From positions 124,001-188,000 of the forward strand of contig NZ_SLUL01000002.1 in NCBI RefSeq assembly GCF_004341205.1: DNA of 64,000 nucleotides, read 5' to 3'. The position numbers and the translations under genes were made by a program. Of the stretch, positions 25,377 to 36,021 are shown piece after piece; position 1 is the stretch's first letter; every line of letters begins with the position of its first letter. This DNA comes from Thermolongibacillus altinsuensis (GTDB lineage: Bacteria; Bacillota; Bacilli; Bacillales; Anoxybacillaceae). The notes beneath the pieces were generated by a model. That model was not told the origin of the DNA, did not search any database, and was given only the letters and a program-made list of their open reading frames with translations.

Positions 25377-25796
25377 ATGCTCGGTTTAGTAAAGGGATTA
25401 AAATATACGCTTAAGAACTTGACGAAAGAAAAAGTAACGTATGATTACCCGAATGAACCGCTTCCGCTGCCGGATCGTTTTCGCGGCATTCAAAAGTTTT
25501 ATCCCGAAAAATGCATCGTTTGCAATCAATGCGCCAATATTTGTCCGACGGACTGTATTCAGTTGACCGGGAAAAAGCATCCAGATCCGACGAAAAAAGG
25601 AAAAATTATTGATACGTACGACATTAACTTTGAAATTTGCATTTTATGCGACTTATGCACGGAAGTTTGTCCGACGGAAGCGATCGTCATGACGAATAAC
25701 TTTGAGCTGGCCGCATATAGCCGCGATGAGCTATTTAAAGACTTGGCATGGCTCGATGAAAACGATACGAATGTGCGAAGGGAGAATAAGCCATGA
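25377..25796 (+). CDS. nuoI: NADH-quinone oxidoreductase subunit I
   Basis: 139 residues with two [4Fe-4S] ferredoxin motifs: CIVCNQCANICPTDC and CILCDLCTEVCPTEA. It passes electrons towards NuoB. ATG 25377 follows AAAGGTGGTGG. It overlaps nuoJ by 4 nt. Confidence 0.97.
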   Translation: MLGLVKGLKYTLKNLTKEKVTYDYPNEPLPLPDRFRGIQKFYPEKCIVCNQCANICPTDCIQLTGKKHPDPTKKGKIIDTYDINFEICILCDLCTEVCPTEAIVMTNNFELAAYSRDELFKDLAWLDENDTNVRRENKP

Positions 25797-26305
25797 GTGG
25801 AGAATACATTGCCTTTCTTGCTTTAGCTCTCGTCGCTCTTGCTGGCGGAATTTTTATGCTCAATTTGACGAAAGTCGTGCATATGGTCGTCGCGCTTGTT
25901 TTTACGTTTGTCAGCATTGCGGGGGTGTACGTGTTATTATCTGCCGAATTCATCGCCGCTGTTCAAGTGCTCATTTATTCGGGAGCGATTACGATCATCA
26001 TGCTGTTTGGCATTATGCTCACGCGCCATCAAGACGATGGACAATCGACGGGCAGCCCGCTGCGCAAAGCGCTTGCGCTTCTGGCAACGCTCGCCTTCGG
26101 TGCCGCCGTTTATGTTGGCATTCGCCATCTCGATTTTGGAGAAGAAGCGGCCGCGCTGCATGAGAAAAATACGGAGCAAATCGGTGTCGCCTTGTATACA
26201 AACTACGTCATTCCGTTTGAATTGACATCGGTTTTATTGCTTGTCGCTTTAGTTGGCGCCATCATTTTAGCGAAAAAAGACGATAAGGAGGCGGGAGAAA
26301 AATGA
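25793..26305 (+). CDS. nuoJ: NADH-quinone oxidoreductase subunit J
   Basis: 170 residues, five membrane helices. [32 protein letters not shown] contains the family's third helix with the pi-bulge region. ATGA overlaps on both sides (nuoI stop, nuoK start). Confidence 0.95.
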   Translation: MSGEYIAFLALALVALAGGIFMLNLTKVVHMVVALVFTFVSIAGVYVLLSAEFIAAVQVLIYSGAITIIMLFGIMLTRHQDDGQSTGSPLRKALALLATLAFGAAVYVGIRHLDFGEEAAALHEKNTEQIGVALYTNYVIPFELTSVLLLVALVGAIILAKKDDKEAGEK

Positions 26306-26616
26306 GTTCTGTTCCATTATCCGCCTATCTCGTTTTAGCTCTTATGCTTTTTTGCATCGGTCTATACGGCGCATTAACGAAACGAAATACCGTCATCGTT
26401 TTGATTTGCATTGAATTGATGTTAAATGCGGTGAACATTAATTTAGTCGCTTTTAGCAAATATGGGGTCAATCCGGGGATTACGGGACAAGTGTTTGCAT
26501 TATTTACGATTACGGTTGCTGCGGCAGAAGCGGCTGTCGGATTAGCGATTTTAATGGCGCTCTATCGCAATCGCAAAACGATTCATATCGATGAAGTTGA
26601 TTCCATGAAGCATTAA
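26302..26616 (+). CDS. nuoK: NADH-quinone oxidoreductase subunit K
   Basis: 104 residues, three helices with the conserved Glu in [16 protein letters not shown] and a second Glu in [11 protein letters not shown], both in the proton path. The start overlaps the nuoJ stop. An 84-nt spacer with no terminator follows before nuoL. Confidence 0.95.
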   Translation: MSSVPLSAYLVLALMLFCIGLYGALTKRNTVIVLICIELMLNAVNINLVAFSKYGVNPGITGQVFALFTITVAAAEAAVGLAILMALYRNRKTIHIDEVDSMKH

Positions 26617-26700
26617 AAGAGGGATGAAAAGCACGGTCAAAAAAGGGGTCTACATAGATCGGCAAACTGTCTGTTTAAGATAAAAGGGGATGATGAAACG

Positions 26701-28560
26701 ATGATGGAAAATGCATGGCTCATACCGCTTTTTCCGCTTATTTCGTTTTTGCTTTTGCTCGTTGTTGGGAAGCAGCTGAAAGAACGGAGCGCTTATGTTG
26801 GCATGTTGTTGACGTTTGCCTCTTTTGTCGGCTCTCTTTTCGTTCTAAATGAGCGGTTGACGATGCCGACGTACAAAGCGGAATATGTTTGGCTGACGAT
26901 CGGGACGATGAAGCTCACGGCGGGATTTGAAGTGAGTGCGCTCAATGCGCTCATGCTTCTCATCGTTTCGCTCGTAAGCTTTCTCGTACATATGTATTCA
27001 AAAGGGTATATGCATGGAGATGAGCGTTTTCCAGTTTTTTATGCGTATTTAGGGCTGTTTACGTTTGCGATGCTTGGTCTCGTTTTATCGCCAAACTTGC
27101 TGCAAACGTATATCTTCTGGGAATTGGTCGGTCTCGGTTCGTTTTTACTAATCGGTTTCTATTTCTATAAAGAGGAAGCGAAAGCAGCTGCGAAAAAGGC
27201 GTTTATTATGACGCGCATCGGCGATGTCGGCTTATTGATCGGCATGATTTTGCTGTTTTGGCAAGTCGGCAGTTTCGAATATGATGAAATTTTTACAGCG
27301 GTGGCAAACGGAGATGTTTCTTCTTCTTTGTTAACGCTGAGCGCGATTTTGATTTTCGTTGGTGCGATCGGAAAATCGGGTCAATTTCCTCTTCATACGT
27401 GGCTTCCTGATGCGATGGAAGGTCCGACGCCTGTATCGGCGCTCATTCACGCCGCGACGATGGTTGCAGCGGGCGTATATTTAGTGGCAGCTCTCTTCCC
27501 GCTTTACGAAGCGAGCGAAACAGCGATGATGACGGTGGCCATCGTTGGAGGATTTACGGCCATTTTTGCCGCATCGATCGGTCTTGTTCAAAAAGATATT
27601 AAGCGCATTTTAGCCTATTCTACCGTCAGTCAGCTCGGATATATGATGCTTGCGCTCGGTTCAGCGGGCTATGTTGCAGGTGTTTTTCACTTAATGACGC
27701 ACGCCTTTTTTAAAGCGTTGCTATTCCTTGCGGCTGGAAGCGTCATTCATGCTGTTCATACACAAAATATAGAAGAAATGGGCGGTCTGTGGAGAAAAAT
27801 GCAGCTAACCGCACCGCTGTTTTTAATCGGAACGTTAGCGATCAGCGGTTTTCCGCTCTTCTCTGGATTTTTCAGCAAAGATGAAATTTTAATTGCCGCA
27901 TGGAATCACGGGCATGTCGGCTTGTTCATCCTTGCGGTTATTGCAGCGTTTTTCACCGCCTTTTACATGTTCCGTCTTTTCTTTCTCGTCTTTACAGGAG
28001 AAGCGCGTTTGGATGCGCACCATGTTCACGAATCGCCGAGCGTGATGACCATTCCGATGATGGTCCTTGGCGTGTTGGCGATTGGATCCGGTTATGTGCA
28101 AACACCTTGGTTCGGAGCGTTTTTAGGCGAATGGCTGACAGAAGGAACACATTGGCATGCGCATGAAGAGGGGCCGAGCTGGATTATGATCGTCGCTACG
28201 ATGGTTTCTCTTCTCGGCATTTTCGTCGCATGGCTCATGTACGGAAAAAAAGCGTTGGCACGCGATTGGCTTTCTTCGCGCTTCCCGCTTTTGTACAACG
28301 TGCTGTTCAATAAATATTATGTCGATGAGTTTTACGGCAGCACCGTCGTGTATGCGACAAAAGCGGTCAGCATCCTCTGTCAATACATCGATCGCTTTTT
28401 GGTCGAAGGGATGGCAAACTTGATTGCAGCGACTGCGAGCGGAATCGGTCGCCTCGGCGCTCGTTTACAAAACGGACAAGTGCAAATGTACGGAACGGTT
28501 ACGATTATTGGCTTAGCGTTACTGGTCGTCATTTTTGCGGTCACAGGGGGGTATTTATAA
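26701..28560 (+). CDS. nuoL: NADH-quinone oxidoreductase subunit L
   Basis: 619 residues, antiporter-like subunit with about 14 to 16 helices and a lateral helix. YIFWELVGLGSFLLIGFYF (Glu of helix 5), GKSGQFPLHTWLPDAMEGPTPVSALIHAATMV (Lys of helix 7, His) and KDIKRILAYSTVSQLGYMMLALG (Lys) are intact. ATG 26701, or 26704, after AAAAGGGGATG. It overlaps nuoM by one base. Confidence 0.96.
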   Translation: MMENAWLIPLFPLISFLLLLVVGKQLKERSAYVGMLLTFASFVGSLFVLNERLTMPTYKAEYVWLTIGTMKLTAGFEVSALNALMLLIVSLVSFLVHMYSKGYMHGDERFPVFYAYLGLFTFAMLGLVLSPNLLQTYIFWELVGLGSFLLIGFYFYKEEAKAAAKKAFIMTRIGDVGLLIGMILLFWQVGSFEYDEIFTAVANGDVSSSLLTLSAILIFVGAIGKSGQFPLHTWLPDAMEGPTPVSALIHAATMVAAGVYLVAALFPLYEASETAMMTVAIVGGFTAIFAASIGLVQKDIKRILAYSTVSQLGYMMLALGSAGYVAGVFHLMTHAFFKALLFLAAGSVIHAVHTQNIEEMGGLWRKMQLTAPLFLIGTLAISGFPLFSGFFSKDEILIAAWNHGHVGLFILAVIAAFFTAFYMFRLFFLVFTGEARLDAHHVHESPSVMTIPMMVLGVLAIGSGYVQTPWFGAFLGEWLTEGTHWHAHEEGPSWIMIVATMVSLLGIFVAWLMYGKKALARDWLSSRFPLLYNVLFNKYYVDEFYGSTVVYATKAVSILCQYIDRFLVEGMANLIAATASGIGRLGARLQNGQVQMYGTVTIIGLALLVVIFAVTGGYL

Positions 28561-30083
28561 TGAATGAACCGTACTTTTTATCGCTTTTAATTTTCTCCCC
28601 GCTTCTTGGCATTCTTGCTCTTTCGCTCATTCCGAAAGAACAAGAGAAAACAATTAAGATGATCGGCGTTTTGGCAACGTTGCCATCGCTTCTCTTAGCG
28701 CTTTTCGCTTTCGTCAAGCATCTAAATGGCTATGATCTTAGTCAGTTGACGGAGCGGCGCGAATGGATTCATTTTGGGAAATTTTCGTTCTTAAATGAAA
28801 CCAATTTTACGATTGGCTATGAGCTGCATATTGATGGCTTGGCGCTTGTGATGATTTTGTTGACCACGCTGTTAGCAACATTTGCGGCGCTGGCATCTAC
28901 CTCGATCACAAAAGAATGGAAAGGATATTTTATGCTTTTCCTTCTTTTAGAGATTGGGATGCTTGGGGTTTTTGCCGCTAGCAATCTCGTTTTATTTTTC
29001 ATTTTCTTCGAAATCACCCTTATCCCGATGTTTTTCTTAATCGGGAAATGGGGATATTTCGAAAAAGAAAAGGCCGCTTACAGCTATTTAGTGTATAACG
29101 GCCTTGGTTCGGCGATTTTGCTTATTGTCATTGCGGTGTTATTGGCGCGGACAGGCACATCAAACGTTGCGGAGATTCACCGCATTTTTACGGATCCGGT
29201 TGCGCAAATGCAAATGGTTTCACCGATTTCCGAACAGCTTCGTTACGGCTTGTTTATTGCGCTATTGATCGCCTTTGGCGTTAAATTGCCGATCGTTCCG
29301 CTTCACCGCTGGATGTTGCGCGTTCACGTTCAAGCGCCGCCAGCCGTTGTTATGCTGCATTCAGGCGTTTTGTTAAAAATAGGTGCGTTCGGTTTGATTC
29401 GCTTTGCGCTTGGATTATTTCCCGGGCAATTTCAACAACTTTCGACGCTCATCGTCATTCTCGGTGTCGTTAATTTGTTGTACGGTGCGTTTTTAGCGTT
29501 CGTTCAAAACGATTTTAAAATGGTTCTTGCGTATTCGAGCGTGTCGCATATGGGAATTGTGTTAATCGGGCTCGGTTCGCTCAATGAAGCTGGGGTGCAA
29601 GGAGCGATTTTCCAAGCGGTTTCACACGGGTTTATTTCCGCGTTTCTCTTTTTCCTTGTCGGCGTTCTTTACGAGCGCGTTCAAACGACATCGCTCGATC
29701 GCTTAGGCGGACTTGCCAAAGTGATGCCGCTGACGGCAGGCTTTTTCCTGGCAGGAGCGATGGCCTCGCTCGGGCTTCCAGGCACGTCTGGATTTATTAG
29801 CGAATTTATGGCGTTTCTCGGCTTGTTTAAAGTCAATCCAGTCATCGCTGCTGTCGGTACGCTTGGCATTATTATGACCGCGGTCTACTTATTGCGGGCG
29901 GTGTTAAATATGACGTACGGACCAGCGAAACAAAACGATCGAGTGAGCGATTTGCGCGGAATGGAGTTTATTCCAGCCATTAGCTTATTTGCGCTTATTG
30001 TGCTAATCGGCATTTATCCAAATGTGTTAGCGGCGCCGTTACAAACAACGATTGAAACGATCATGAACGGGTTAGGGGGCTGA
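28560..30083 (+). CDS. nuoM: NADH-quinone oxidoreductase subunit M
   Basis: 507 residues, second antiporter-like subunit. Conserved Glu in FFIFFEITLIPMFFLIG, Lys in FGVKLPIVPLHRWM (the usual histidine-tryptophan-leucine there reads HRWMLR), and NDFKMVLAYSSVSHMG. The TAATG junction couples it to nuoL; ATG of nuoN overlaps its TGA. Confidence 0.96.
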   Translation: MNEPYFLSLLIFSPLLGILALSLIPKEQEKTIKMIGVLATLPSLLLALFAFVKHLNGYDLSQLTERREWIHFGKFSFLNETNFTIGYELHIDGLALVMILLTTLLATFAALASTSITKEWKGYFMLFLLLEIGMLGVFAASNLVLFFIFFEITLIPMFFLIGKWGYFEKEKAAYSYLVYNGLGSAILLIVIAVLLARTGTSNVAEIHRIFTDPVAQMQMVSPISEQLRYGLFIALLIAFGVKLPIVPLHRWMLRVHVQAPPAVVMLHSGVLLKIGAFGLIRFALGLFPGQFQQLSTLIVILGVVNLLYGAFLAFVQNDFKMVLAYSSVSHMGIVLIGLGSLNEAGVQGAIFQAVSHGFISAFLFFLVGVLYERVQTTSLDRLGGLAKVMPLTAGFFLAGAMASLGLPGTSGFISEFMAFLGLFKVNPVIAAVGTLGIIMTAVYLLRAVLNMTYGPAKQNDRVSDLRGMEFIPAISLFALIVLIGIYPNVLAAPLQTTIETIMNGLGG

Positions 30084-31597
30084 TGAGAATGGAGATGGAA
30101 ACATTATTGAAGTATGAATGGGGCGTGATGATGCCAGAGTTTATCATTCTCGGCGTCGCAACCATTCTTTCGCTCATCGACCTGTTTATGCCAAAGGATC
30201 GCAATCGGCGTCCGCTCGCTTTATTTGCGTTAACAGGTGTCGTCGTTGCGCTCGTTTCGTTGCTTAGCTTGCTTTCTGTCGATGTCACATCGATTTTAGG
30301 TGACACGTTCCGCCTCGATTCGTTTGCGAAAGCGTTTAAAGTATTGTTGTTTCTTGGCGGAGCGCTCGTGCTTCTTCTTTCGCTTCATTACGAACCGCAA
30401 GAAGGATTGTTGTATCGCGGCGAATTTTATTACTTGTTTTTAACGGCGCTTCTTGGCGCGATGATGATGGCATCAAGCGGCGATCTCATTACGCTGTTTG
30501 TCGGACTTGAACTATTGTCAATTTCTTCTTATATTCTCGTCGGCTTGCGGAAAAAGTATGCGCTCGCGAATGAATCGGCGCTCAAGTATGTCATTAGCGG
30601 TGGAATTGCGACGGCGATTACGTTGTTTGGGATGAGCTACATTTTTGGTTTTACAGGCACGACGAACATCAAAGAAATTGCCCAATATTTGAATGAGACG
30701 GTCGATCTTGGACATCAGTACGTATTGGCGCTCGCTTTCTTTCTTACGTTGATCGGGTTATCGTTCAAGTTGGCTGCCGCGCCGTTTCATATGTGGGCGC
30801 CAGATGTCTATCAAGGGGCGCCAACTCCGGTCACTGCGTTTTTAAGCGTTGTGTCCAAAACGGCAGGCTTTGTGATCGTTTTGCGCCTTCTTGTTTCGGT
30901 CTTTGCTCAAATTCCGGCAGAAGGATCGAATTCGCCATCGATGTTGCTTTCGCTCCAAGATTACATCGCGTTTTTAGCAGCGGTGACGATGATCCTCGGA
31001 AATACGATCGCGTTAAAACAGCGAAATGTCAAACGGATGCTTGCTTATTCAAGCATCGCTCATGCCGGCTATGTTCTTGTCGCTTTTGCGACGTTATCGA
31101 TGTTTATGTTTGATGCGGTTTGGTTTTACTTGCTGGCGTATTTGCTTATGAACTTTGGCGCATTCGCCATTTTACAAGTTGTTTCAGCGCAAAGCCAATC
31201 TGAAGATATTCAGGTTTTTGCGGGTTTATACAAGCGGTCGCCGATGATGGCGGTAGCGATGGCGATTTTCCTGTTGTCGCTTGCGGGCATTCCGGGGACG
31301 GCAGGGTTTATTGGAAAGGTCAACATTTTTCTTGGCGCTTTTGTAACCGAACCGGCTCATTACGTGTTGGCGGCGATCATGATCGCCACAACCGTCGTTT
31401 CCTACGTGTATTACTTCGGCATTTTCGTGCAAATGTTCTTTCGCCCTGTCGAAGATAAACGAAAAATCGAATGGCCGATTGGCATCATCGTTGTTGTGGC
31501 CGTTTGTGCATTTGGCACGATTTTGTTTGGATTGTTTCCAAGCATCGCTTACGATTTTCTTGGGCAATTTGATCATTTTAGCGATTTTCTGCAATAA
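30083..31597 (+). CDS. nuoN: NADH-quinone oxidoreductase subunit N
   Basis: 504 residues, third antiporter-like subunit. FVGLELLSISSYILVG (Glu), GLSFKLAAAPFHMWAPDVYQGAPTPVTAF (Lys) and QRNVKRMLAYSSIAHAGY (Lys) are present. ATG 30083 after AGGGGG; ATGs at 30089 and 30095 are weaker options. Last gene of the nuo operon; terminator follows. Confidence 0.96.
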   Translation: MRMEMETLLKYEWGVMMPEFIILGVATILSLIDLFMPKDRNRRPLALFALTGVVVALVSLLSLLSVDVTSILGDTFRLDSFAKAFKVLLFLGGALVLLLSLHYEPQEGLLYRGEFYYLFLTALLGAMMMASSGDLITLFVGLELLSISSYILVGLRKKYALANESALKYVISGGIATAITLFGMSYIFGFTGTTNIKEIAQYLNETVDLGHQYVLALAFFLTLIGLSFKLAAAPFHMWAPDVYQGAPTPVTAFLSVVSKTAGFVIVLRLLVSVFAQIPAEGSNSPSMLLSLQDYIAFLAAVTMILGNTIALKQRNVKRMLAYSSIAHAGYVLVAFATLSMFMFDAVWFYLLAYLLMNFGAFAILQVVSAQSQSEDIQVFAGLYKRSPMMAVAMAIFLLSLAGIPGTAGFIGKVNIFLGAFVTEPAHYVLAAIMIATTVVSYVYYFGIFVQMFFRPVEDKRKIEWPIGIIVVVAVCAFGTILFGLFPSIAYDFLGQFDHFSDFLQ

Positions 31598-31607
31598 ACG
31601 CTATAAT

Positions 31608-31636
31608 AGAAGAGGTGTCATACCTCTTCTTTTTTG
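31608..31636 (+). terminator. Terminator of the nuo operon
   Basis: AGAAGAGGT (31608-31616) / ACCTCTTCT (31622-31630) with a T6 tail. Confidence 0.92.
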
Positions 31637-31651
31637 TTAGGAGGTGTTTGG

Positions 31652-31882
31652 ATGGTCGAATTTGGACAAGAAGCGCTCATCAGCATTCTTTCTCATTTAT
31701 TTTTCATTTCGTTAACGTGGTGGACGTTACAAGCGGTGCAGCTCGAGAAAATTTTTAAGCCGAACCGCATTTTTCAAGCGCGCTTGTTTTACATTTTATT
31801 AACGATTGCGCTTGGCTCCATCGTAAGCAACTTCTTTTTAGATTATTTACGCTGGTCGCGCCAATTGCCGTTTTTGTTTTAA
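31652..31882 (+). CDS. ywzB: DUF1146 membrane protein YwzB
   Basis: 76 residues, two membrane segments (about 7-25 and 44-64). Family DUF1146; function unknown. TAGGAGGTG at 31639-31646 points to ATG 31652. Position between the atp/nuo block and ywmB/murA is that of B. subtilis ywzB. Confidence 0.85.
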   Translation: MVEFGQEALISILSHLFFISLTWWTLQAVQLEKIFKPNRIFQARLFYILLTIALGSIVSNFFLDYLRWSRQLPFLF

Positions 31883-31967
31883 AAAAAGACGATTGATGTC
31901 GAGTTTTTTGATGTATGTTCCCTTCTGATCTGGCAACAATAGTAGCTAAGGAGAGGAAGGGAACGGT

Positions 31968-32684
31968 ATGAAGAAAAGATGGATTGGAATCGCTTTCATT
32001 CTTCTTTTCATGTTAAGCGCTTATCGCGCATACGAAAAAGGGGAAGCGAAAGAAGAAATAAAGAAAATGGAACAAATCATAAACGTGTTCAACAAAAACG
32101 ATATTCAGATGCAGCAATGGACCGTTTATGCAAGGGAGAGCATACACACACCAGACCCTCGCACATTCATACAACAAAAAGTGAAGGAATGGTCCTCTTT
32201 TCATTGGACGTTTGAACCGCAAAAGGTGATTGGTAAACATGAAACCTCCGCATATACCGAAACGATTCAATTTATAACGGTCGACCATCGTCCACAACTC
32301 ATCGTTTTGTATGAAGTAAAAGGTTCGGATTGGAATGAAAAAATTGAACGAATGATTGTAAAACAAACATCACAATTGTTTGTGAAAGAACCGACATTTT
32401 TCACTTGTGCAAAAGGGGAATTCAATGGTAAGATGAAAGGTGTTTTGTTTAAACATGTTTTGTTTGAACAAGCGGTGCGTCTTTTAGACGAGTTTGAAGC
32501 AAAACCAGTTGAGTCTTTAAATGAAGAGACATTTGTCTCCCTGTCTGCATATACTGGGCAGTGGAAGACTTCACTTGCTACTGGTAATCAACAAATGAAT
32601 CTTCAACTCGCATTACGACAAGAACGATTGGGCTCACCAATGACCGTGATCGTTGGAACCCCAATCATCACGGCTGAATATTAA
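31968..32684 (+). CDS. ywmB: YwmB family (DUF1779) protein
   Basis: 238 residues. An N-terminal signal or anchor segment ([19 protein letters not shown], about 4-22) is followed by an extracytoplasmic domain of the YwmB/TATA-box-like fold family; no catalytic motif is visible. Directly precedes murA as in B. subtilis; the murA start lies 31 nt beyond its stop with no terminator between, so they are probably co-transcribed. Confidence 0.85.
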   Translation: MKKRWIGIAFILLFMLSAYRAYEKGEAKEEIKKMEQIINVFNKNDIQMQQWTVYARESIHTPDPRTFIQQKVKEWSSFHWTFEPQKVIGKHETSAYTETIQFITVDHRPQLIVLYEVKGSDWNEKIERMIVKQTSQLFVKEPTFFTCAKGEFNGKMKGVLFKHVLFEQAVRLLDEFEAKPVESLNEETFVSLSAYTGQWKTSLATGNQQMNLQLALRQERLGSPMTVIVGTPIITAEY

Positions 32685-32715
32685 TATAGAGAAATTGGAC
32701 GCGGAGGGGAATACC

Positions 32716-34017
32716 TTGGAAAAAATCATCGTCCGTGGCGGAAAGCGGTTAAGCGGCACAGTGAAGGTTGAAGGTGCAAAAAATGCCGTGTTGCCCGTCA
32801 TCGCCGCAACATTATTAGCAAGCGAAGGAAAAAGTGTCATTCATGATGTACCTGCGCTCTCCGATGTATATACCATTAGCGAAGTGTTACGGTGCTTAAA
32901 TGCGGAAGTAACGATTGGCGAAAATCAAGTGACAGTCGATGCATCGAGAGAGTTAAACGTAGAAGCGCCTTTTGAATATGTACGTAAAATGCGTGCTTCT
33001 GTTCTTGTAATGGGACCGCTTTTAGCTCGGAAAGGCCGTGCGCGCGTGGCGTTGCCTGGCGGATGTGCGATCGGTTCTCGCCCGATTGACCAACATTTAA
33101 AAGGATTTGAAGCGATGGGCGCCACCGTCAAAATCGGGAACGGGTTTATTGATGCCGAAGTGAAAGGAAAATTGCGCGGTACGAAAATTTATTTAGATTT
33201 CCCAAGTGTCGGCGCAACGGAAAACATTATGATGGCTGCGGTTCTGGCAGAAGGAACGACCATTATTGAAAACTGCGCAAAAGAGCCAGAAATTGTCGAC
33301 CTCGCAAATTTTTTAAATGCGATGGGTGCCAAAGTACGCGGTGCGGGAACGGGTACCATTCGCATTGAAGGAGTTACTAAATTATACGGCGCAGAGCATA
33401 CCGTTATTCCTGATCGCATCGAAGCAGGAACATTTATGGTAGCGGCTGCGATTACAGGCGGAAACGTTCTTGTTCAAGGCGCCGTTCCTGAACATTTAAC
33501 GTCGCTCATTGCGAAATTGGAAGAGATGGGCGTGACGATCATTGAGGAAGAAAATGGACTACGCGTCATCGGACCTGAAAAGTTAAAAGCAGTGGACATC
33601 AAAACAATGCCACATCCAGGATTCCCTACAGATATGCAGTCGCAAATGATGGCGCTTCTTCTCAAAGCGGAAGGAACAAGCATGGTGACCGAAACCGTTT
33701 TTGAAAATCGCTTTATGCACGTCGAAGAATTTCGACGCATGAATGGCGATATTAAAATTGAAGGGCGTTCGGTCATTATTAACGGACCTTGCAAATTGCA
33801 AGGAGCAGAAGTGACGGCGACGGATTTGCGGGCAGCGGCAGCGCTTATTTTGGCAGGATTAGCTGCAGAAGGATATACGCGCGTCACTGAACTAAAACAT
33901 TTAGATCGCGGTTATGTTCGCTTCCACGAAAAATTAGCGGCGCTTGGCGCGGATATTGAGCGCGTCAACGACGAAGCGGAAGTCGTCATGCCGCAAGTGA
34001 CCGATGTCAACTTATAA
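32716..34017 (+). CDS. murA: UDP-N-acetylglucosamine 1-carboxyvinyltransferase
   Basis: First committed step of peptidoglycan synthesis: transfers enolpyruvate from PEP to UDP-GlcNAc. 433 residues with Lys22-Asn23 (AKNAVLPV), the reactive, fosfomycin-binding Cys117 ([11 protein letters not shown]) and [18 protein letters not shown]. The start is TTG 32716 after GGAGGGG, giving MEKIIVRGG as in B. subtilis MurAA; the extension back to 32653 overlaps ywmB. Ends at the terminator 34031. Confidence 0.97.
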   Translation: MEKIIVRGGKRLSGTVKVEGAKNAVLPVIAATLLASEGKSVIHDVPALSDVYTISEVLRCLNAEVTIGENQVTVDASRELNVEAPFEYVRKMRASVLVMGPLLARKGRARVALPGGCAIGSRPIDQHLKGFEAMGATVKIGNGFIDAEVKGKLRGTKIYLDFPSVGATENIMMAAVLAEGTTIIENCAKEPEIVDLANFLNAMGAKVRGAGTGTIRIEGVTKLYGAEHTVIPDRIEAGTFMVAAAITGGNVLVQGAVPEHLTSLIAKLEEMGVTIIEEENGLRVIGPEKLKAVDIKTMPHPGFPTDMQSQMMALLLKAEGTSMVTETVFENRFMHVEEFRRMNGDIKIEGRSVIINGPCKLQGAEVTATDLRAAAALILAGLAAEGYTRVTELKHLDRGYVRFHEKLAALGADIERVNDEAEVVMPQVTDVNL

Positions 34018-34030
34018 CATTTAAAATGGC

Positions 34031-34075
34031 AAAAAACGACCGTTTGCTACATAGGTAGTCAATGGTCGTTTTTTA
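34031..34075 (+). terminator. Terminator after murA
   Basis: AAAAAACGACC (34031-34041) / GGTCGTTTTTT (34064-34074); an A/T-flanked stem that could also act on the minus strand. Confidence 0.88.
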
Positions 34076-34138
34076 TTTTGCATAAATGCTTGCCCTCCGT
34101 CATAACGATGTAATAACCGAAAAAAGGAGGGTTTCATC

Positions 34139-35140
34139 ATGAAACGGATCAAACCATGGATTGCTGTTAATTTTTTTCTCTTCACCCTCATCTTGCTGAT
34201 CCCAACCTTGTTAGTTTGGCCATTTCACGACAAAAAGGAAAAAACGCTTCAAGCTGAAACGCATGCCGTGAAGGTGCAAGAGCGCGATGAACCAGCCGTT
34301 GAAGTAGCTGTTTACCGCAGCAAAGAAAAGAAAATTGAACGCATTCCCCTTGAAGAATACGTTGTTGGCGTTGTTGCTGCCGAAATGCCTGCTGAGTTTG
34401 AACTGGAAGCGCTCAAAGCGCAGGCGCTCACCGCGCGCACATACATCGTCAAGCAGCTATTAAACGATCAGCCGATTCAACTGCCGAAAGGAGCGAACGT
34501 CACCGACACCGTCATGCATCAGGTGTACTACAGCAAAGAAGAGTTAAAACAGATGTGGGGAATCAGTTACGATTGGAAAATCAAAAAAATTACCGAAGCG
34601 GTCGAAGCGACGCGCGGACAAATTTTAATGTACAACAACGAACCGATTGAAGCTTCGTTTTTCTCCACAAGCAACGGCTATACGGAAAATTCGGAAGCGT
34701 ATTGGAAAAACGCGTTTCCTTACTTAAAAAGTGTCGCCAGCCCGTGGGATGAAAAATCTCCGAAATTTTATGACCAAACGACGATGTCGGTCGCTGAATT
34801 TGAACGGCGTTTAGGGGTCAAATTGCCAACGGACGGCTCGGTCGGCAAAATTATTGCGCGCACCCCAGGGAAGCGGATCGATACAGTCGAAATTAACGGA
34901 AAGCGGCTAAAGGGGCGTGAAATTCGCGAAAAACTGGAACTCAAATCAACGGATTTTACATGGGCGCGCAAAGGAAACAGGATTGTCATTACGACGAAAG
35001 GGTATGGCCATGGAGTCGGCATGAGTCAATATGGGGCCAACTTTCTTGCCAAGGAAGGAAAAACGTACGAACAAATCGTCAAATATTATTATCAAGGCGT
35101 GGAAATACGTGGACTTTCGCTCGTCGCTTCGAAATTTTGA
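34139..35140 (+). CDS. spoIID: Stage II sporulation protein D
   Basis: Membrane-anchored lytic transglycosylase acting with SpoIIP and SpoIIM during engulfment. 333 residues: membrane anchor (about 8-28), then the SpoIID domain with [33 protein letters not shown] (catalytic Glu in AAEMP), [14 protein letters not shown] and the C-terminal [16 protein letters not shown] 34139 after AAAGGAGGG. In B. subtilis it is sigma-E dependent; no promoter was assigned here. Confidence 0.96.
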   Translation: MKRIKPWIAVNFFLFTLILLIPTLLVWPFHDKKEKTLQAETHAVKVQERDEPAVEVAVYRSKEKKIERIPLEEYVVGVVAAEMPAEFELEALKAQALTARTYIVKQLLNDQPIQLPKGANVTDTVMHQVYYSKEELKQMWGISYDWKIKKITEAVEATRGQILMYNNEPIEASFFSTSNGYTENSEAYWKNAFPYLKSVASPWDEKSPKFYDQTTMSVAEFERRLGVKLPTDGSVGKIIARTPGKRIDTVEINGKRLKGREIREKLELKSTDFTWARKGNRIVITTKGYGHGVGMSQYGANFLAKEGKTYEQIVKYYYQGVEIRGLSLVASKF

Positions 35141-35214
35141 AGCGGCGAAAATTTTTTAGAAATCGTGTATAAATTTTCCTCTTTCTGTTCACAATGGTTG
35201 CTGAGGTGATGAAC

Positions 35215-36021
35215 ATGAGAGAGGAAGAAAAGAAACTAACTTCTCCAAAAAAAGTAACACGTTTGTTTAGAAAGCGCTGGGTTCTTCCTGCTATTTATCT
35301 TTTTAGCGCCGCGCTCATTTTAACAGGTGTGCTTTGGTTCCAAAGTAAAAATAACGATTTGGCGCAACATCCATCGGTCGATGAAAATGAGCCAAACACG
35401 TCTTACAATCAAGAAGAAGCGGTTCCTGTCAATGAAGCGGTTGAACAATTTGCGATGCCAGTGCTGGATCCGAATGCAGTTGAAATCGTGAAGCCGTTTT
35501 ATGATTTCGAGGCTTCAGAAGAAGAACAAGAAGCAGCTCTCGTCTCTTATAATGATGAATATCATCCGAACAAAGGTATTGACATCGCAATGAAAAATGG
35601 GGAAAGCTTCGATGTGACCGCATCGCTAAGCGGAACGGTCGTCAAGGCGGAGAAAGATCCAATTTTAGGCTATGTCGTACAAATGGAGCACGATCAAGGC
35701 GTTGTGACCGTCTATCAATCTTTAGCGGATGTACAAGTAAAAGCAGGAGATACGGTGAAGCAAGGTCAAGTGATTGCCAAAGCGGGACAAAACGAGTTTA
35801 ATAAAGAAGCAGGCATTCATGTCCACTTTGAAATTCGCAAAGACAGTCAGCCAGTGAACCCTGTCGCTTATTTTGATCAACCGTTAACCGCATTGACCGA
35901 AGAAAAAGCGGATGGCGAAACGGAACAAAAAGCGGAAAATCAAGAATCAGAAGAAAACAACAAAGATGCCAATCCGTCGAGCGCGGTTCCTGATGCTTCC
36001 ATCGGAATGGCAAGAACATAA
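35215..36021 (+). CDS. spoIIQ: Stage II sporulation protein Q
   Basis: Forespore membrane protein that forms the A-Q channel with SpoIIIAH. 268 residues: membrane segment (about 26-44) and a LytM/M23-like domain (residues about 105-220; HPNKGIDIAMKNGESFDVTASLSGTVVKAEKD and HVHFEIRKDSQPVNPVAYF). One HxH is present but the first zinc His/Asp set is changed (GIDIA), consistent with the non-catalytic SpoIIQ type. A Glu/Ala/Asn-rich tail follows. TGAGGTGA puts the start at ATG 35215. Confidence 0.95.
   Translation: MREEEKKLTSPKKVTRLFRKRWVLPAIYLFSAALILTGVLWFQSKNNDLAQHPSVDENEPNTSYNQEEAVPVNEAVEQFAMPVLDPNAVEIVKPFYDFEASEEEQEAALVSYNDEYHPNKGIDIAMKNGESFDVTASLSGTVVKAEKDPILGYVVQMEHDQGVVTVYQSLADVQVKAGDTVKQGQVIAKAGQNEFNKEAGIHVHFEIRKDSQPVNPVAYFDQPLTALTEEKADGETEQKAENQESEENNKDANPSSAVPDASIGMART

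Noticed and set aside
35166-35200. Sigma-F promoter of spoIIQ
   Set aside because: GTATA is present at about 35166 but no good -10 at the expected spacing, so not listed as a feature.
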